DNA from: CAZFER01 sp964517495
GTDB taxonomy: Bacteria > Hinthialibacterota > Hinthialibacteria > Hinthialibacterales > Hinthialibacteraceae
Assembly (NCBI GenBank): GCA_964517495.1
Contig: CAZFER010000021.1
Span: 1-64,000, forward strand
Length of the DNA: 64,000 nt
Direction: 5' to 3'
Shown: positions 46,880 through 57,300 of the stretch, piece by piece
Numbering within the stretch: position 1 is the first letter of the stretch
Layout of the letters: each line of letters begins with the position of its first letter
Program-made: the position numbers and the translations under genes
The notes under the pieces: generated by a model
Database searches by the model: none
What the model was told of the DNA's origin: nothing
The model's input: the letters and a program-made list of their open reading frames with translations, nothing else

Positions 46880-48445
46880 TTAAAACAATTCCCATTCATT
46901 GATCCCGACGGGTTCAAATGGTGTTTCAATGACAGTAAAAACATGGGTATTGGCTGGGGTTGTTTCCGTTGAATCCCCTACTACGAAATTACTTGTCCAT
47001 GTAGCCACCACTAAACGCCCACCAGCCATTGCCGCGCTTCCTTTGTGTGTTTCAAGGGAATCAGGAATATTGGCAGGCGCACTCCCGTCTCCCAAGTCAG
47101 ACGATTGGAAGCACAAAAAGCTTTCCGTCACAGGTTCCAAATCACTATTAAAGAAACGGCCCTCTATCTGCCGGGTGCCAGTATTTGCGGTATCAGACCA
47201 ACCTACAAAAACATTGTCAGCTTCATCAATAGCCAAAAAGACACGATCAGCTAACGCATCATTGTTATACTCTTCACCGTTGTCAATTTGTTCGTTCACC
47301 AATGCCTCAGCCACAGACTGCCTGGTTTGCGCATCTATTTTAGTCACATACACATGTTCGCTCCCCACACCAGTCCAAAATGAGGGACCCCGTCCGGCAT
47401 AATAAACATATTGGCTGTTGATCGACGCTTCAATTTCAATACTATCACCGCGGTTGGTATCGGTAATCGAAGTGGTATAGCCTTCCGGATTGTCTTCGAA
47501 ATCCAAAGGCAGGTTCGGATTATCAATATCCGCAAGTGGATCCGGATCAGTAACCAATGCCCAATGACCTTGCAAGTTCCCATCGTTATCGTAGAACGTT
47601 AACATTTTATCACCCGCATCTCCGACACGAACAACGAAGCCGTCTTTAAAAGCGGTTACCCCTTCCCAGAATGAATGGCGAGAACCATCACCGATCGCAT
47701 GAAACGGCCCTTTGATAATCTCACCGGTTTCACCATCCAGGATGGATAATTGGGGATCCCGGTCTGTTGCACCCTGTCCGGATCGGTCTTCGGCGGCGAC
47801 CAATACATTTCCATTGGAAAGAATTGTCACCCCACCATTTCGAATTTTATCCACAAAAAGTTCCTCATCTGATTCACCATACATTGGATCGATTACTTTG
47901 GTAATCATTTCAGGACCATCGGGTGTCAGTTCCAGAATCTGGCAAGCGAAAATGTGGGAGGTATAAACATTTGTCCAACGATTTTCAGTCGTAAAGGCTG
48001 AAAAATCATATGGGGTGCATTCATTAGCAACCACCAAACGCGTTGAACCAGGGCGAAGATCACCTGCTATTTTGGGGGGATTTCCATCGGCTCGCACGCT
48101 ATCCATATTTTGAATATATGGTTCCCCATCATCTCCATAAAAGCCTGGATATTCGGCCACCGTTCCATCCGGATAGATTGCCACAATCCATGTAACTTCT
48201 GAATCCCCACCTAAGTCAGGATCACCAAAGGTGTTAGCCGCAACCAATAACGTGCCATCACCCAATGCGGATGATTCTGGCTCCCAATTGCTATTGTTGT
48301 CCTGATCCCTGGCAAACATCACCGTATCCGGAATCAACACATTCAGATCCACGGCTTGCGGATTGGCATTGCGTGTTTGTGAATAAACCGGTAGAACCAT
48401 CACGCAACCCAATAAGACAATGATACCTATTCTTACGTCTTTCAT
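46880..48445 (-). CDS. exported propeller-like protein of unknown function
   Basis: 521 aa with signal peptide (GIIVLLGCVMVLPVYSQ) and ribosome site AAGGAG. The body repeats short blade-like segments with D/G turns: LGDGTLLVAANTFGDPDLGG, GGVTILSNGNVLVAAEDRSG, FVVRVGDAGDKMLTFYDNDG and VFLAIDEADNVFVGWSDTAN. This suggests a beta-propeller or similar all-beta fold. No catalytic motif seen. Single-gene transcript with its own terminator. Confidence 0.75.
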   Translation of the reverse strand: MKDVRIGIIVLLGCVMVLPVYSQTRNANPQAVDLNVLIPDTVMFARDQDNNSNWEPESSALGDGTLLVAANTFGDPDLGGDSEVTWIVAIYPDGTVAEYPGFYGDDGEPYIQNMDSVRADGNPPKIAGDLRPGSTRLVVANECTPYDFSAFTTENRWTNVYTSHIFACQILELTPDGPEMITKVIDPMYGESDEELFVDKIRNGGVTILSNGNVLVAAEDRSGQGATDRDPQLSILDGETGEIIKGPFHAIGDGSRHSFWEGVTAFKDGFVVRVGDAGDKMLTFYDNDGNLQGHWALVTDPDPLADIDNPNLPLDFEDNPEGYTTSITDTNRGDSIEIEASINSQYVYYAGRGPSFWTGVGSEHVYVTKIDAQTRQSVAEALVNEQIDNGEEYNNDALADRVFLAIDEADNVFVGWSDTANTGTRQIEGRFFNSDLEPVTESFLCFQSSDLGDGSAPANIPDSLETHKGSAAMAGGRLVVATWTSNFVVGDSTETTPANTHVFTVIETPFEPVGINEWELF

Positions 48446-48817
48446 CTTTTTCTCCTTTTTCCATTAAAGAATTAGAATTGAAACAAAACCAATGAGATGC
48501 TCAATTGATTTATATTAAACTATTTGTCTATTTATTTTAAGTAAATTTTTATTTTTTTTTCCATCTATTTTTTGTTATAATTGAATTTATCTTCTGGAAA
48601 CATTCAGTCGGTTGACATGTTTATATATTGTATGTGGATATTATGCGTGAAAAGAACATCAATCTTTATTAATTGATAAATTTAGTCCATGATTAAGTAC
48701 GGCTTCTACGTAAAATCCTTCAACGACGGTATAGCTTCACGACACTGATGCTATTCTTAAAAGAGTAAGACATCTGCTGGATTTTAGAGAGTTTTTAAAA
48801 CCAGGGAGGTTTGAATC
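48446..48817. other. gene-free divergent region
   Basis: AT-rich region between the propeller-like gene (minus) and the prepilin gene (plus). It contains GGTTGACATG at 48610-48619 and long T runs near 48550. Promoters for both directions are expected here, but I cannot define them. Confidence 0.4.
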
Positions 48818-49435
48818 ATGTTATCGAACAAAGGTTTCACTTTGATTGAATTACTAATTGTGGTTGCCATTATTGGGATTTTGTCCGCCATCGCTGTTCC
48901 CAATTTCATCAACGCTCAACTGCGTGCAAAATTGGCGAAAGTAAAAAGCGATATTGTGGCATTGGGGAAAGCACAGGAGATGTATTTTGTCGATAACAAC
49001 AGCTATCCACCTGAATCCGAAGACAACATCTTTACTGGCCGCCGTCCTCGAAATGAAGCGGGGCTTTTCTTTTTAACCCATCCCGTACCCTATATATCTT
49101 CCCTGCCCCATGACCCATTTCAAGATACGGCCCAGTTACGCTTCAGCGGAGAAGAAGCTGCCTATGAAACCGGTGTGTTCAGTAAAAAAGGGCGCAATGT
49201 GGCCTACAATATCTTTTCACAGGGACCGGATATGGCTGAAAATGGCCTCTATTCCGCCAATCCATTTGTTGGTGTCCAACGCAATGGAGGATTTGGAAAT
49301 TCATACAACATGACAAATGGCCTGAAGAGCAAAGGAGACATCTTTTATTATGGTGGCGATTCCAGCGTGGTCAGTATGTTGAAGGTGGATGGGAAAATCT
49401 ATAATGGGAATTTTCCACCCAATTTTGGTAGTTGA
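48818..49435 (+). CDS. type II secretion/pilin-like prepilin protein
   Basis: 205 aa. NKGFTLIELLIVVAIIGILS is a textbook class III prepilin signal with cleavage before F and Glu at +5. The start follows GGGAGG. The mature part has AKLAKVKSDIVALGKAQEMY and SYPPESED, as in pseudopilin-type (GspG-like) proteins of Planctomycetes/PVC bacteria. No other secretion genes are nearby, so it is probably an orphan pseudopilin-like surface protein. Confidence 0.9.
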   Translation: MLSNKGFTLIELLIVVAIIGILSAIAVPNFINAQLRAKLAKVKSDIVALGKAQEMYFVDNNSYPPESEDNIFTGRRPRNEAGLFFLTHPVPYISSLPHDPFQDTAQLRFSGEEAAYETGVFSKKGRNVAYNIFSQGPDMAENGLYSANPFVGVQRNGGFGNSYNMTNGLKSKGDIFYYGGDSSVVSMLKVDGKIYNGNFPPNFGS

Positions 49436-49557
49436 AGCTTTTAAATGTGTTTTCTCTGAGATAATTGGAATCGATAATGGGGGCATGAAAAGACATTGAG
49501 CCATATCTCCATCCATGATAGGGTAAAGTAAACCAAATGTAATGAGGAACTTTACCC

Positions 49558-50919
49558 ATGAAAAAACTATCTCGACGCCAATTTACCCAAAAAGCCGCCA
49601 CTATTGCAGTTGGAACATTTGCGCTTCCCCGATTTAGTATCGCTCAGGCGGGGCAATCAGCGAATAATAAGTTAAACATTGCCTCGATTGGTGCAGGAGG
49701 CCGGGCTTCGGCAGGGCTGCGGGCTTGTTCGGATGAAAACATCGTTGCCATCTGTGATGTCAATGACCAGAATACGGAAAAAGCCCATAACCAACATTCC
49801 AAAGCCAAATGCTTCCGTGATTTCCGTGTCATGATGGATAAGATGAGTAAGGATATCGACGCTGTGCTGGTTGCGACCCCTGATCACACCCATTTTTGTG
49901 CGGCGATGGCTGCCATGCAAAACGGCAAGCACGTGTATGTCGAAAAACCACTTGCTCATAATGTCTGGCAGGTTCGCACCTTAAAAAGAGCCGCCCATTA
50001 TTACAATGTCATTACTCAAATGGGAAACCAGGGACATGCCACTGATGGCATCCGTAAAGTCAAAGAATGGTATAACGCTGGTGTTTTAGGTGAAGTCCGT
50101 GAGGTTTTGGCTTGGTTCAACGGCCCTAACTTTGGTGGACACTACTTTGCCAAACCGGAACAATATCCTCCCCAAGGTGAAAAGATTCCTGAATACCTGG
50201 CATGGGATCTATGGCTGGGACCGGCTGATATACGAGCCTACAGCCATTATTACACCCCCCGCACATGGCGCAGTTGGTTTAACTTCGGCAATGGCGAATT
50301 GGGCGATTGGGCCTGCCATACCTTGGATGCACCCTTCTGGTCGCTCAATCCTGGGATGCCCAATGTAATCGAGGCGGAAAAACGCTCTCCCGCACCCAAA
50401 GACTTTACTCCCGATAACTCCATTATCCGATTCGAATTCCCCGCCCGTGAAAACAAACCCGCCGTTACCCTCAAATGGCATGGTGGTGGTTTGAAACCGG
50501 AAGTCCGCCCCGAATGGGGAATGGATAACCTTCCCGGAAGCGGAATGATTATGGTGGGAGAGAAAGTTTCACTTATGACGGGTGGACGCCCCAATAATCC
50601 CAAATTGATTCCCAATAGCGTGTGGGAAGAATTCTCCAAGAATCCACCGGAACAAACCATCCCACGCATCAAAGGGGGTCCTTGGGATGAATGGAAAGCC
50701 GCCATCAAAGGTGAAGGCCCCATGCCCGGCTCGAACTTTGATTATGCATCCGATCTGACCGAAATGGCCCTGTTAGGTGTTATGGCTCAACGGTTTAACG
50801 CCAGAGTCGAATATGACGCCCAAGCCATGAAAGTCACCAATGATCCGAAATTGAATGAGTATATCAAAGAACCAGTTCGCCAAGGGTGGGAGTATGGTTT
50901 GGAAGTATGGAAAGTATAA
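49558..50919 (+). CDS. Gfo/Idh/MocA-family oxidoreductase, Tat-exported
   Basis: 453 aa. MKKLSRRQFTQKAATIAVG is a twin-arginine signal peptide. NAD(P)-binding motif ASIGAGGRASAG is near residue 42, then VAICDVND, and the conserved EKP motif in YVEKPLAHNVWQ. ITQMGNQGHATDGIRKVKEW and WDLWLGPADIRAY match the neighbouring-subfamily pattern also present in the oxidoreductase at 2.4 kb (TQMGNQGAATD, WDVWIGPAPERAY). The two are paralogues. Unlike that protein it has no lipobox. Substrate unknown. Ribosome site GAGGAA. Confidence 0.9.
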   Translation: MKKLSRRQFTQKAATIAVGTFALPRFSIAQAGQSANNKLNIASIGAGGRASAGLRACSDENIVAICDVNDQNTEKAHNQHSKAKCFRDFRVMMDKMSKDIDAVLVATPDHTHFCAAMAAMQNGKHVYVEKPLAHNVWQVRTLKRAAHYYNVITQMGNQGHATDGIRKVKEWYNAGVLGEVREVLAWFNGPNFGGHYFAKPEQYPPQGEKIPEYLAWDLWLGPADIRAYSHYYTPRTWRSWFNFGNGELGDWACHTLDAPFWSLNPGMPNVIEAEKRSPAPKDFTPDNSIIRFEFPARENKPAVTLKWHGGGLKPEVRPEWGMDNLPGSGMIMVGEKVSLMTGGRPNNPKLIPNSVWEEFSKNPPEQTIPRIKGGPWDEWKAAIKGEGPMPGSNFDYASDLTEMALLGVMAQRFNARVEYDAQAMKVTNDPKLNEYIKEPVRQGWEYGLEVWKV

Positions 50920-50927
50920 AACTGAAA

Positions 50928-51001
50928 TACGCCTGGCAGGATTCGAACCTGCGACACCTGGAACCGGAATCCAGTGCTCTATCCAGCTGAGCTACAGGCG
51001 C
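50928..51001 (-). tRNA. tRNA-Arg (CCG)
   Basis: 74-nt cloverleaf on the minus strand: acceptor GCGCCTG with CAGGCGT (G-T at the first pair), anticodon stem CTGGA/TCCAG with loop TTCCGGT (anticodon CCG, at 50965-50967), T-loop GGTTCGAATCC. Discriminator A; CCA not encoded. Confidence 0.95.
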
Positions 51002-51123
51002 AATAGGTAGGTTTAAATACATCTAACTGGCTAATTCAATTCTATCCGAATTGGATTAGCCAGACAACACTTGTTAATATGGATTTACATGAATATTTGT
51101 AGAAAATTAGCCTTGTGATGTTA

Positions 51124-51233
51124 CATTCCCCTCCCAAAATTGGGAGGGGCTAAGGGAGGGTTGACAAGAATACGTTGAGCACAATCATTTAACCCCCTCC
51201 TAGCCTCCACCATTTCATTGGGGGAGGAATAGA
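51124..51233 (+). repeat. palindromic MITE-like repeat, copy 4
   Basis: ATTCCCCTCCCAAAATTGGG ... CATTTCATTGGGGGAGGAAT. The best-preserved copy: inner hairpins CCCCTCCCAA/TTGGGAGGGG and the two long arms GGCTAAGGGAGGGTT/AACCCCCTCCTAGCC are complementary, so the unit is one long palindrome. Confidence 0.9.
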
Positions 51234-51312
51234 GGGGCCAACTGAATGATTTCAATTTATTTTTCACCGCATATGGCTGTTATGTTACGAAATATTTTAT
51301 AGGATTTAGTCA

Positions 51313-51864
51313 TCAAACCACAATCGCCTCGCGGTCAATCTCTTTTTCATCATAAAAGAGATACTTCCGCCAAACCGCACGATTTTCACCAATCAATCGC
51401 ACCAAATGCAAAAATGAAGGTAACGTGGGACGTTTGGGACGATGCAGCAAGGTCATCCCAATTTCCTCGAGATAATGATTGCCCTTTTTGTGATTGCACC
51501 CTTTACAGGCGGTTACAACATTATTCCAGGTATCCTTGCCCCCGCGGGAAACAGGGATTACATGATCGAGGGTAAGCTGATCGGGAGAGAATCGATCCCC
51601 ACAATACTGACAGCGATAGGCATCACGCAAAAAGATATTTTTACGGCAAAATGGGATTGGCCGATAGGGAAGCTTGATATAACGCCTCAAGCGAATCACT
51701 TCAGGCATATGAAGTTCCAGGGTAGAGGCATGAATCGTCACTTCAGCGTTTTCAACGATATCCGCCTTGCCAGCGAGCAGCATAATAATAGCCCGTTTGG
51801 CGGTACAAATGTTGATCGCCTCATAACTGGAATTGAGAACCAAAACCCTGTGCTTGTGTAACAC
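51313..51864 (-). CDS. HNH endonuclease family protein
   Basis: 183 aa, GTG start preceded by GAGGAG at ideal distance; there is a stop just upstream in frame. N-terminal VLVLNSSYEAINICTAKRAI is the standard opening of this family. The zinc/HNH part reads RCQYCGDRF, LTLDHVIPVSRGGKDTWNNV and ACKGCNHKKGN, with both CxxC pairs and the catalytic His. Members are single-gene proteins in many phyla; the target is unknown. It lies 39 bases after the GNAT gene, so the two are probably co-transcribed. Confidence 0.9.
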   Translation of the reverse strand: MLHKHRVLVLNSSYEAINICTAKRAIIMLLAGKADIVENAEVTIHASTLELHMPEVIRLRRYIKLPYRPIPFCRKNIFLRDAYRCQYCGDRFSPDQLTLDHVIPVSRGGKDTWNNVVTACKGCNHKKGNHYLEEIGMTLLHRPKRPTLPSFLHLVRLIGENRAVWRKYLFYDEKEIDREAIVV

Positions 51865-51903
51865 GGGTCATCTCCTCGCCAGGTTTTAGCAGCCCTTAAC
51901 CAC

Positions 51904-52887
51904 TTACGTCCAACAATGAAGGTGCTGGTCCGCCGATAAAACGCGGAAGCCATTGCTTTCATAAAAGCGCAAGGCACTTAAATTGTCTGCCATAGTGCGT
52001 AATTCCACAATTTCAACACGTCCGGCAAACCAATTCATTGCTTTATTCAGCAATGCTCGACCGACGCCTTTGCCTTGATAACGGCGGTCCACCACAATGA
52101 AATCAATTACACCTATCCGTTTATCGATAAAGGGTACGAGGGCATTGCCAATCAGCAAAGTTGCAAAACCAGCCACCTTACCCTCAATATCCGCAACAAA
52201 AACCTGCTGAGCCACTCCCGTTACACATTTATAAAGCCACTCCGCAAACAATTCTCTCACCTTATCGTGAGAAAATTGGCGTTCACAAAAAAAGTGACTA
52301 TGGGTATGATTATATCTTCCGATATCCTGAATGGCCGGAAGATCCTTTGACTCAAATTCGCGAAGATGTATAGTATCGTATTTATTTGAGTTTTCTTTGT
52401 CAACACTCAGAGGATCCGGCATGGATTTCACCATCCGCATCGAGGTGCCCACCTGGACAAATCCATGTTTAATCATCGTGTAGATTAATCCCGCCTGAAA
52501 GGCATCTATACGGGTGGAAAAAACCCCAGAGGATTGTTGCTTGGTTTTCTTCATCAATTCAGAAACCACACCCTCAAGTTGCTTTTCATCCTCTGCCATA
52601 CAATAAAATGGATGCAATTTATAATAGGGGTGCCCAAAATGCTGAGCATGCCATGAAGATGGTTGAATGGAAAAATATGCCACCATCCTGTCATGGTCGA
52701 TGACAATAAACTGCTGCTTTTCAGAATCCGCTTTTTTCAATTGATTCAAAACACGCTGGGCATGAAAATCTGATACAGCAGGAAGGGCCATATAATCAAC
52801 ATACCGGGTGAAACGCTGATCTCGTTCAGCCGCAAAGGCTTTTTCCACTAAATGACCATGATCCTCACTCGCTGGAAAAATATCCAT
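51904..52887 (-). CDS. GNAT-family N-acetyltransferase
   Basis: 327 aa, cytosolic. The C-terminal half carries the GNAT fold: VADIEGKVAGFATLLIGNAL, IDFIVVDRRYQGKGVGRALL (acetyl-CoA loop RxxGxG/A) and MADNLSALRFYESNGFRVL. The N-terminal ~150 residues form a second GNAT-like or accessory domain (FIVIDHDRMVAYFSIQ). Substrate unknown. Upstream gene of a likely operon with the HNH protein. Confidence 0.85.
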   Translation of the reverse strand: MDIFPASEDHGHLVEKAFAAERDQRFTRYVDYMALPAVSDFHAQRVLNQLKKADSEKQQFIVIDHDRMVAYFSIQPSSWHAQHFGHPYYKLHPFYCMAEDEKQLEGVVSELMKKTKQQSSGVFSTRIDAFQAGLIYTMIKHGFVQVGTSMRMVKSMPDPLSVDKENSNKYDTIHLREFESKDLPAIQDIGRYNHTHSHFFCERQFSHDKVRELFAEWLYKCVTGVAQQVFVADIEGKVAGFATLLIGNALVPFIDKRIGVIDFIVVDRRYQGKGVGRALLNKAMNWFAGRVEIVELRTMADNLSALRFYESNGFRVLSADQHLHCWT

Positions 52888-52999
52888 CTTACCGTTGTCA
52901 CCTCATCTCCTCACCCATTGCGCTGGCGGGGAAATAGCATAGCATAGTAGAATTTATCACGACTAATATGGCCTTTCTGAGCGGTCGGACACATCGTTC

Positions 53000-53107
53000 C
53001 ATTCCCCTCCCAAGACTGGGAAGGGCTAGGGTAGGGTTGTAAAAACATGCTACAAATCCATTTAACCCCCTCCTAAACCTCCCCCATTTCATTGGGGGAG
53101 GAATGGG
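53000..53107 (+). repeat. palindromic MITE-like repeat, copy 5
   Basis: ATTCCCCTCCCAAGACTGGG ... CCATTTCATTGGGGGAGGAA. Same orientation and layout as copy 4, between the GNAT gene and the adenosine-deaminase gene. Confidence 0.88.
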
Positions 53108-53200
53108 AGACTTATAACTTTTAAAACCATAAGCATCATATAGGCTCATGGACTTCTTAACAAAACTATTTTCAAATTATAACCACTATAACATTATATT

Positions 53201-54316
53201 ATGTTAAAAAATCGTTTATTTTCCAGATTTCTGAAAAACATATGGAGAAAAAAACCATCTTTAGGAATTTCCATCCCTCCATTGCCGGATTCAGTGAATA
53301 AATTCATCCAAAAAATCCCCAAAGCTGAAATTCATCTCCACTTCGAAGGGACCATTCAAGCCCACACGATCCTGAACTTATGCCAAAAATATGACATTAA
53401 TGAGATACGTTCGCATAATGATGCTCAGTGGTGCCTCTTTTTTAATAATCCAAATATGTTTTTCCAACAATTTTTGTTCGTTTCGAACTTATTGCGCGAT
53501 GAAGAAGATTTCTATATTGCGGCGGAAGATCTGGGCAAACAACTTAAAGCCGATAATACTCACTACGCTGAAATCACCATTGCACCTCACAAGTTTGTTC
53601 GCGCGGGTATGGATTTCAGTGCCCTGATGCAATCAATTGACGCTGGTTTACAAAAAGATTGGGATGGAACCTATCGCTATATCATCGATATCGTTCGAGA
53701 TTCAGGCCCTGATTTAGGGATGGAGATGATTAAAATGGTCGAAAATCAGCCCCATGAACTCATCGTGGGTATTGGCTTGGGAGGAGGTGAAAATTACCCT
53801 GCAGAGGACTCAAAACCGGTTTTTGATTATGCGGCCGCTTTGGGACTACGAAAAACCGCCCACGCGGGGGAAGGCCTGGGAGCGGCTTCGGTGTGGCCAG
53901 CCATTCGCTCCTTGGAGGTGGAACGCCTTGATCATGGGGTACGCTCTCGGGAAGATAAATCTTTGGTGGATTACTTACGGCAGCATCAAATCCCGTTGAA
54001 CATGTGCCCTACCAGCAATGTTATGCTCGGTGTTGTGCAATCCATACCATCACATCCCATTGGATTTTATCACTCAAATGGTATCCCGGTGAATGTTAGC
54101 ACCGATGATCCCGCCTTTTTCCGAACCACCTTGTGCAAGGAATTCAAAGCGTTAGTTGCTCACAATGTTATTACCATTCAGGACATACCATTGTTGATCA
54201 AAAATGCCCTGTATGCTTCATTCCTTCCATCTCACGAAAAGGATGCTCTACTCAATCGGTTTCATGACGAGACACAGGCTTTGGAGCAGGCGTATCAACC
54301 GTATGGGGGATCGTAA
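53201..54316 (+). CDS. add: adenosine deaminase family protein
   Basis: 371 aa, cytosolic zinc enzyme of the amidohydrolase superfamily. Metal and catalytic motifs are all present: KAEIHLHFEGT (His45, His47), GLGGGENYPAE, KTAHAGEGLGAAS, LDHGVRS and STDDPAFF. Adenosine deamination to inosine is the usual activity; some members deaminate aminodeoxyfutalosine or adenine, which I cannot exclude. No clear ribosome site before the ATG. Its 3' end overlaps the opposite-strand TPR/FG-GAP gene by 65 bases. Confidence 0.88.
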   Translation: MLKNRLFSRFLKNIWRKKPSLGISIPPLPDSVNKFIQKIPKAEIHLHFEGTIQAHTILNLCQKYDINEIRSHNDAQWCLFFNNPNMFFQQFLFVSNLLRDEEDFYIAAEDLGKQLKADNTHYAEITIAPHKFVRAGMDFSALMQSIDAGLQKDWDGTYRYIIDIVRDSGPDLGMEMIKMVENQPHELIVGIGLGGGENYPAEDSKPVFDYAAALGLRKTAHAGEGLGAASVWPAIRSLEVERLDHGVRSREDKSLVDYLRQHQIPLNMCPTSNVMLGVVQSIPSHPIGFYHSNGIPVNVSTDDPAFFRTTLCKEFKALVAHNVITIQDIPLLIKNALYASFLPSHEKDALLNRFHDETQALEQAYQPYGGS

Positions 54317-57300
54317 TGGCTTCATTGCGATCGGTGAATACTCGTGTATTGTATTTCAAAAGGTATTGCAGTTTATCTTCATCCAATGGATAACCTTCTT
54401 CTTCATCATAAGGATAGGCAGTCATTCCCCTGAATGGCAGCGGCTCGACTGTAATCCCTTGAGCGGTGCTATAATCGGCGTCTTTCACCCATCCCTGCAG
54501 ATGCAGAAAATAGGTAGTTGTTTGGCCTTCCTTTTGCTCAGCAGGTTGATCGAATTGAACGGTAACCTCATCTCCATGGTTCATGATGACATACATATCA
54601 TCAAAGGAAGTTAATAACGGTAAAACATCCCCAAATCGTGTAAATGCTCCCACTTGATAATCCCATCGGACATTGCTGGTACGGTGATTATAATCATACC
54701 AATGCGGCCCGTTGCCTGCGAGATCATAGCCTTCAGAATAACCACCATAATGTAGATCGGCATATTGAATGGGATGAATCTGAGTTTCTAATCCTTCAAG
54801 AATCGGTTCTGTATCAACCAAAATCCTATCCCAATGAACCTGCAGCGTGGAAACAATTCGAATCCGGCGATCATCGGTTAGAAACACAGTGGAAATATCC
54901 AGAGGTACGGTTTTGAGCTTGCCTGCCGGGAATCCCATACACTCACGAACGGTTTGCCATTCTCCTTGGGCATTTTTGACTTGAAGATAAGGCATCATGA
55001 AATCAAGCGATGGATTCTGTTCCAGTGCACGGGCTGTGCTGGAATTAGGCCAATCGACATAACCCGTCATAAACAACATGACCGTATCATTGTTTTTAGT
55101 ATCGTTCAGGTCGATTTCAAACCAATGTAACTCACCTACCCCTTCATACCGGCTTGGGGGCCATGGCCGGGGGTAGCGATTGTCATTTTTGCTTATCAAC
55201 TTCGTTACATCATTCCCATGATAATCCGTCATTCGCTGAGGTGGCCGAGCATTGGGTGACATGCCAATCAGTTTAAATTCTGGAAATGGAGGGATAGTAA
55301 AGCGTTCATTGACATGCACTTCGGTTCCAGATGGATGAGTGACGGAGAGTAATTCCAAGCGGTCAAGATAGGTAATTTCCCGCAGTTCTTCTCGAATTCG
55401 CAGTTCATAAATACCTTCTGAAGATTTTAGTTGATCGCCTCGGATACGTACATACTCTTCTGGGCGAGGCGGAAAATACCCACCACCAACATATAGCCCC
55501 AAGGGACCAGTTGACAATGCATCAGCAATAAACTCAAATCGTTCACCATTCCAGGCATAAATAAATGGGCATGAACCGGCATAACCAGGTTTTTCAGTTA
55601 TATCAATAAACTCATCCGTCTGTTGATGAATTATATTTTGGAAAATCCCATTGGGCCAAGTCAATCGAATCACATCAACCTGTTCACGCTCACCTAAACC
55701 AAGGTGCGTGATGGGTGAAGTGATTTCTTTCTTCGCCCGATATAAGCCATCTTTAATCAATAACTTGGAGCCATAGCCATCAATGGCGTTTTTATTGCCT
55801 TCCACAGAGATTGAAAGCCAATGGTTTCGATTGCCTCCTTCATTCTCTAAAACAAAGACTGTTTGATGGAATGTTGATGCAACAAGGTCCAAATCACCAT
55901 CAAAATCGATGTCAGTGGGAAACGTATAAAGCAGCCCCCCCATTCGCTGTTCTTCATTTGGATTAACTGATGTCATATCTTTTTGTGGATTTAGGGGGAA
56001 ACGATTCCATACCATGAAGTTTAGTAAATTGGAGCTAATCATGCTGGAACTAAAGAAAAGATCCTCATAGCCATCATTGTTGGCATCAAAAATAGAGGCA
56101 AGATAAACCAAATTCCCCGACACTTGAAATTGATCAAGAGATTGTAAATTCCAATTATCACGCACAGTCCAAACCAACGATTGAGAATTAACCGAACTGG
56201 GAAGCATCCCTAAACAGGTGAAATCCATATACCCATCATTATCAAAATCACGGCAAACCAGTTTGGGTAACGGTATTTTCCCTTCCATATCACCTTCAAT
56301 TTTATAAGGCAGAGCATGCTCTATCTGTTTATTGAATTTCAAGTTACGTTGGTTGGAAAAAATCTCTAAAAGGTTGTTCCCCGTCACTCGAAGCAAATCA
56401 AGATCATTGTCATTATCCAAATCAGAAACGGTAATGGCCTTACTGCCATTCAATTTTAGTCCTTCGAACTGATCAGACACTTCAGAAAAACTGCCATCTC
56501 CATTATTTTGGTAAATGGCATCCCCATCTGGATGGGCTACAATCAAATCCAAATCGCCTTCGTGATCAATATCAGCCCACAGCGCATCATAAGCCTCTTC
56601 TTTTTCAAGGCTTAACTTAATATCCTTCGTAAAGCCCTCAAAATCTATATCTTTGCTCTCACTTCCCACAACAGTGAAGGTATTATCCATCTCCAGGCGC
56701 AAAAGAAGTGCGTTTTTCAATCCATACAAAAAGAAATCCAAGTCATGGTCATTGTCATAATCCGCCGAAACGCAACCTCGCCATTCCCCCTGAGGCATGG
56801 TAATCTTATTCAAAACACTCCCTTTATCTGATAAAGAAAGCAACGATGTCCTCCCATCTTCCGCTTGAACCACCCATGTGCTCTGCTTGATTTGGGGTTC
56901 AGCCAATAATGTCAACACACGGCTATTTTTTGTGTTTAAAGCATCATTTATATTATCGGACCAATTATTATTGTTTGCGAACTTTGGTTTCAAATCGGAT
57001 GAGAAACGAGGTTTATCCTCATTCGATATCTTGAACTCGATGGGACCAAGAAACTTGCCTTCATCGACTGCATCGGGGGGGCGTTGTTCTTCCTTGGATT
57101 TCAAGTCCCGAAATATTTTCTGCAGTTCAATTGCTTTCTTCATGTTTCCCTGGCGTGAATAATAAAGGAGGAGCTGGTAATAGGCACTTGAGTGCTTTGG
57201 ATCGTGTTCAATAGTCTTTTCATACCAGGGCACCGCTTCTTGATCTCGCTTTAGTTGAGTCAACGAAAGCCCATAGTTATAAAGAGAAGCTGGGTCGGTA

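Noticed and set aside
52898..53149. Minus-strand 83-aa frame
   Set aside because: Runs through repeat copy 5 and has no codon or motif support; a shadow of the palindrome.
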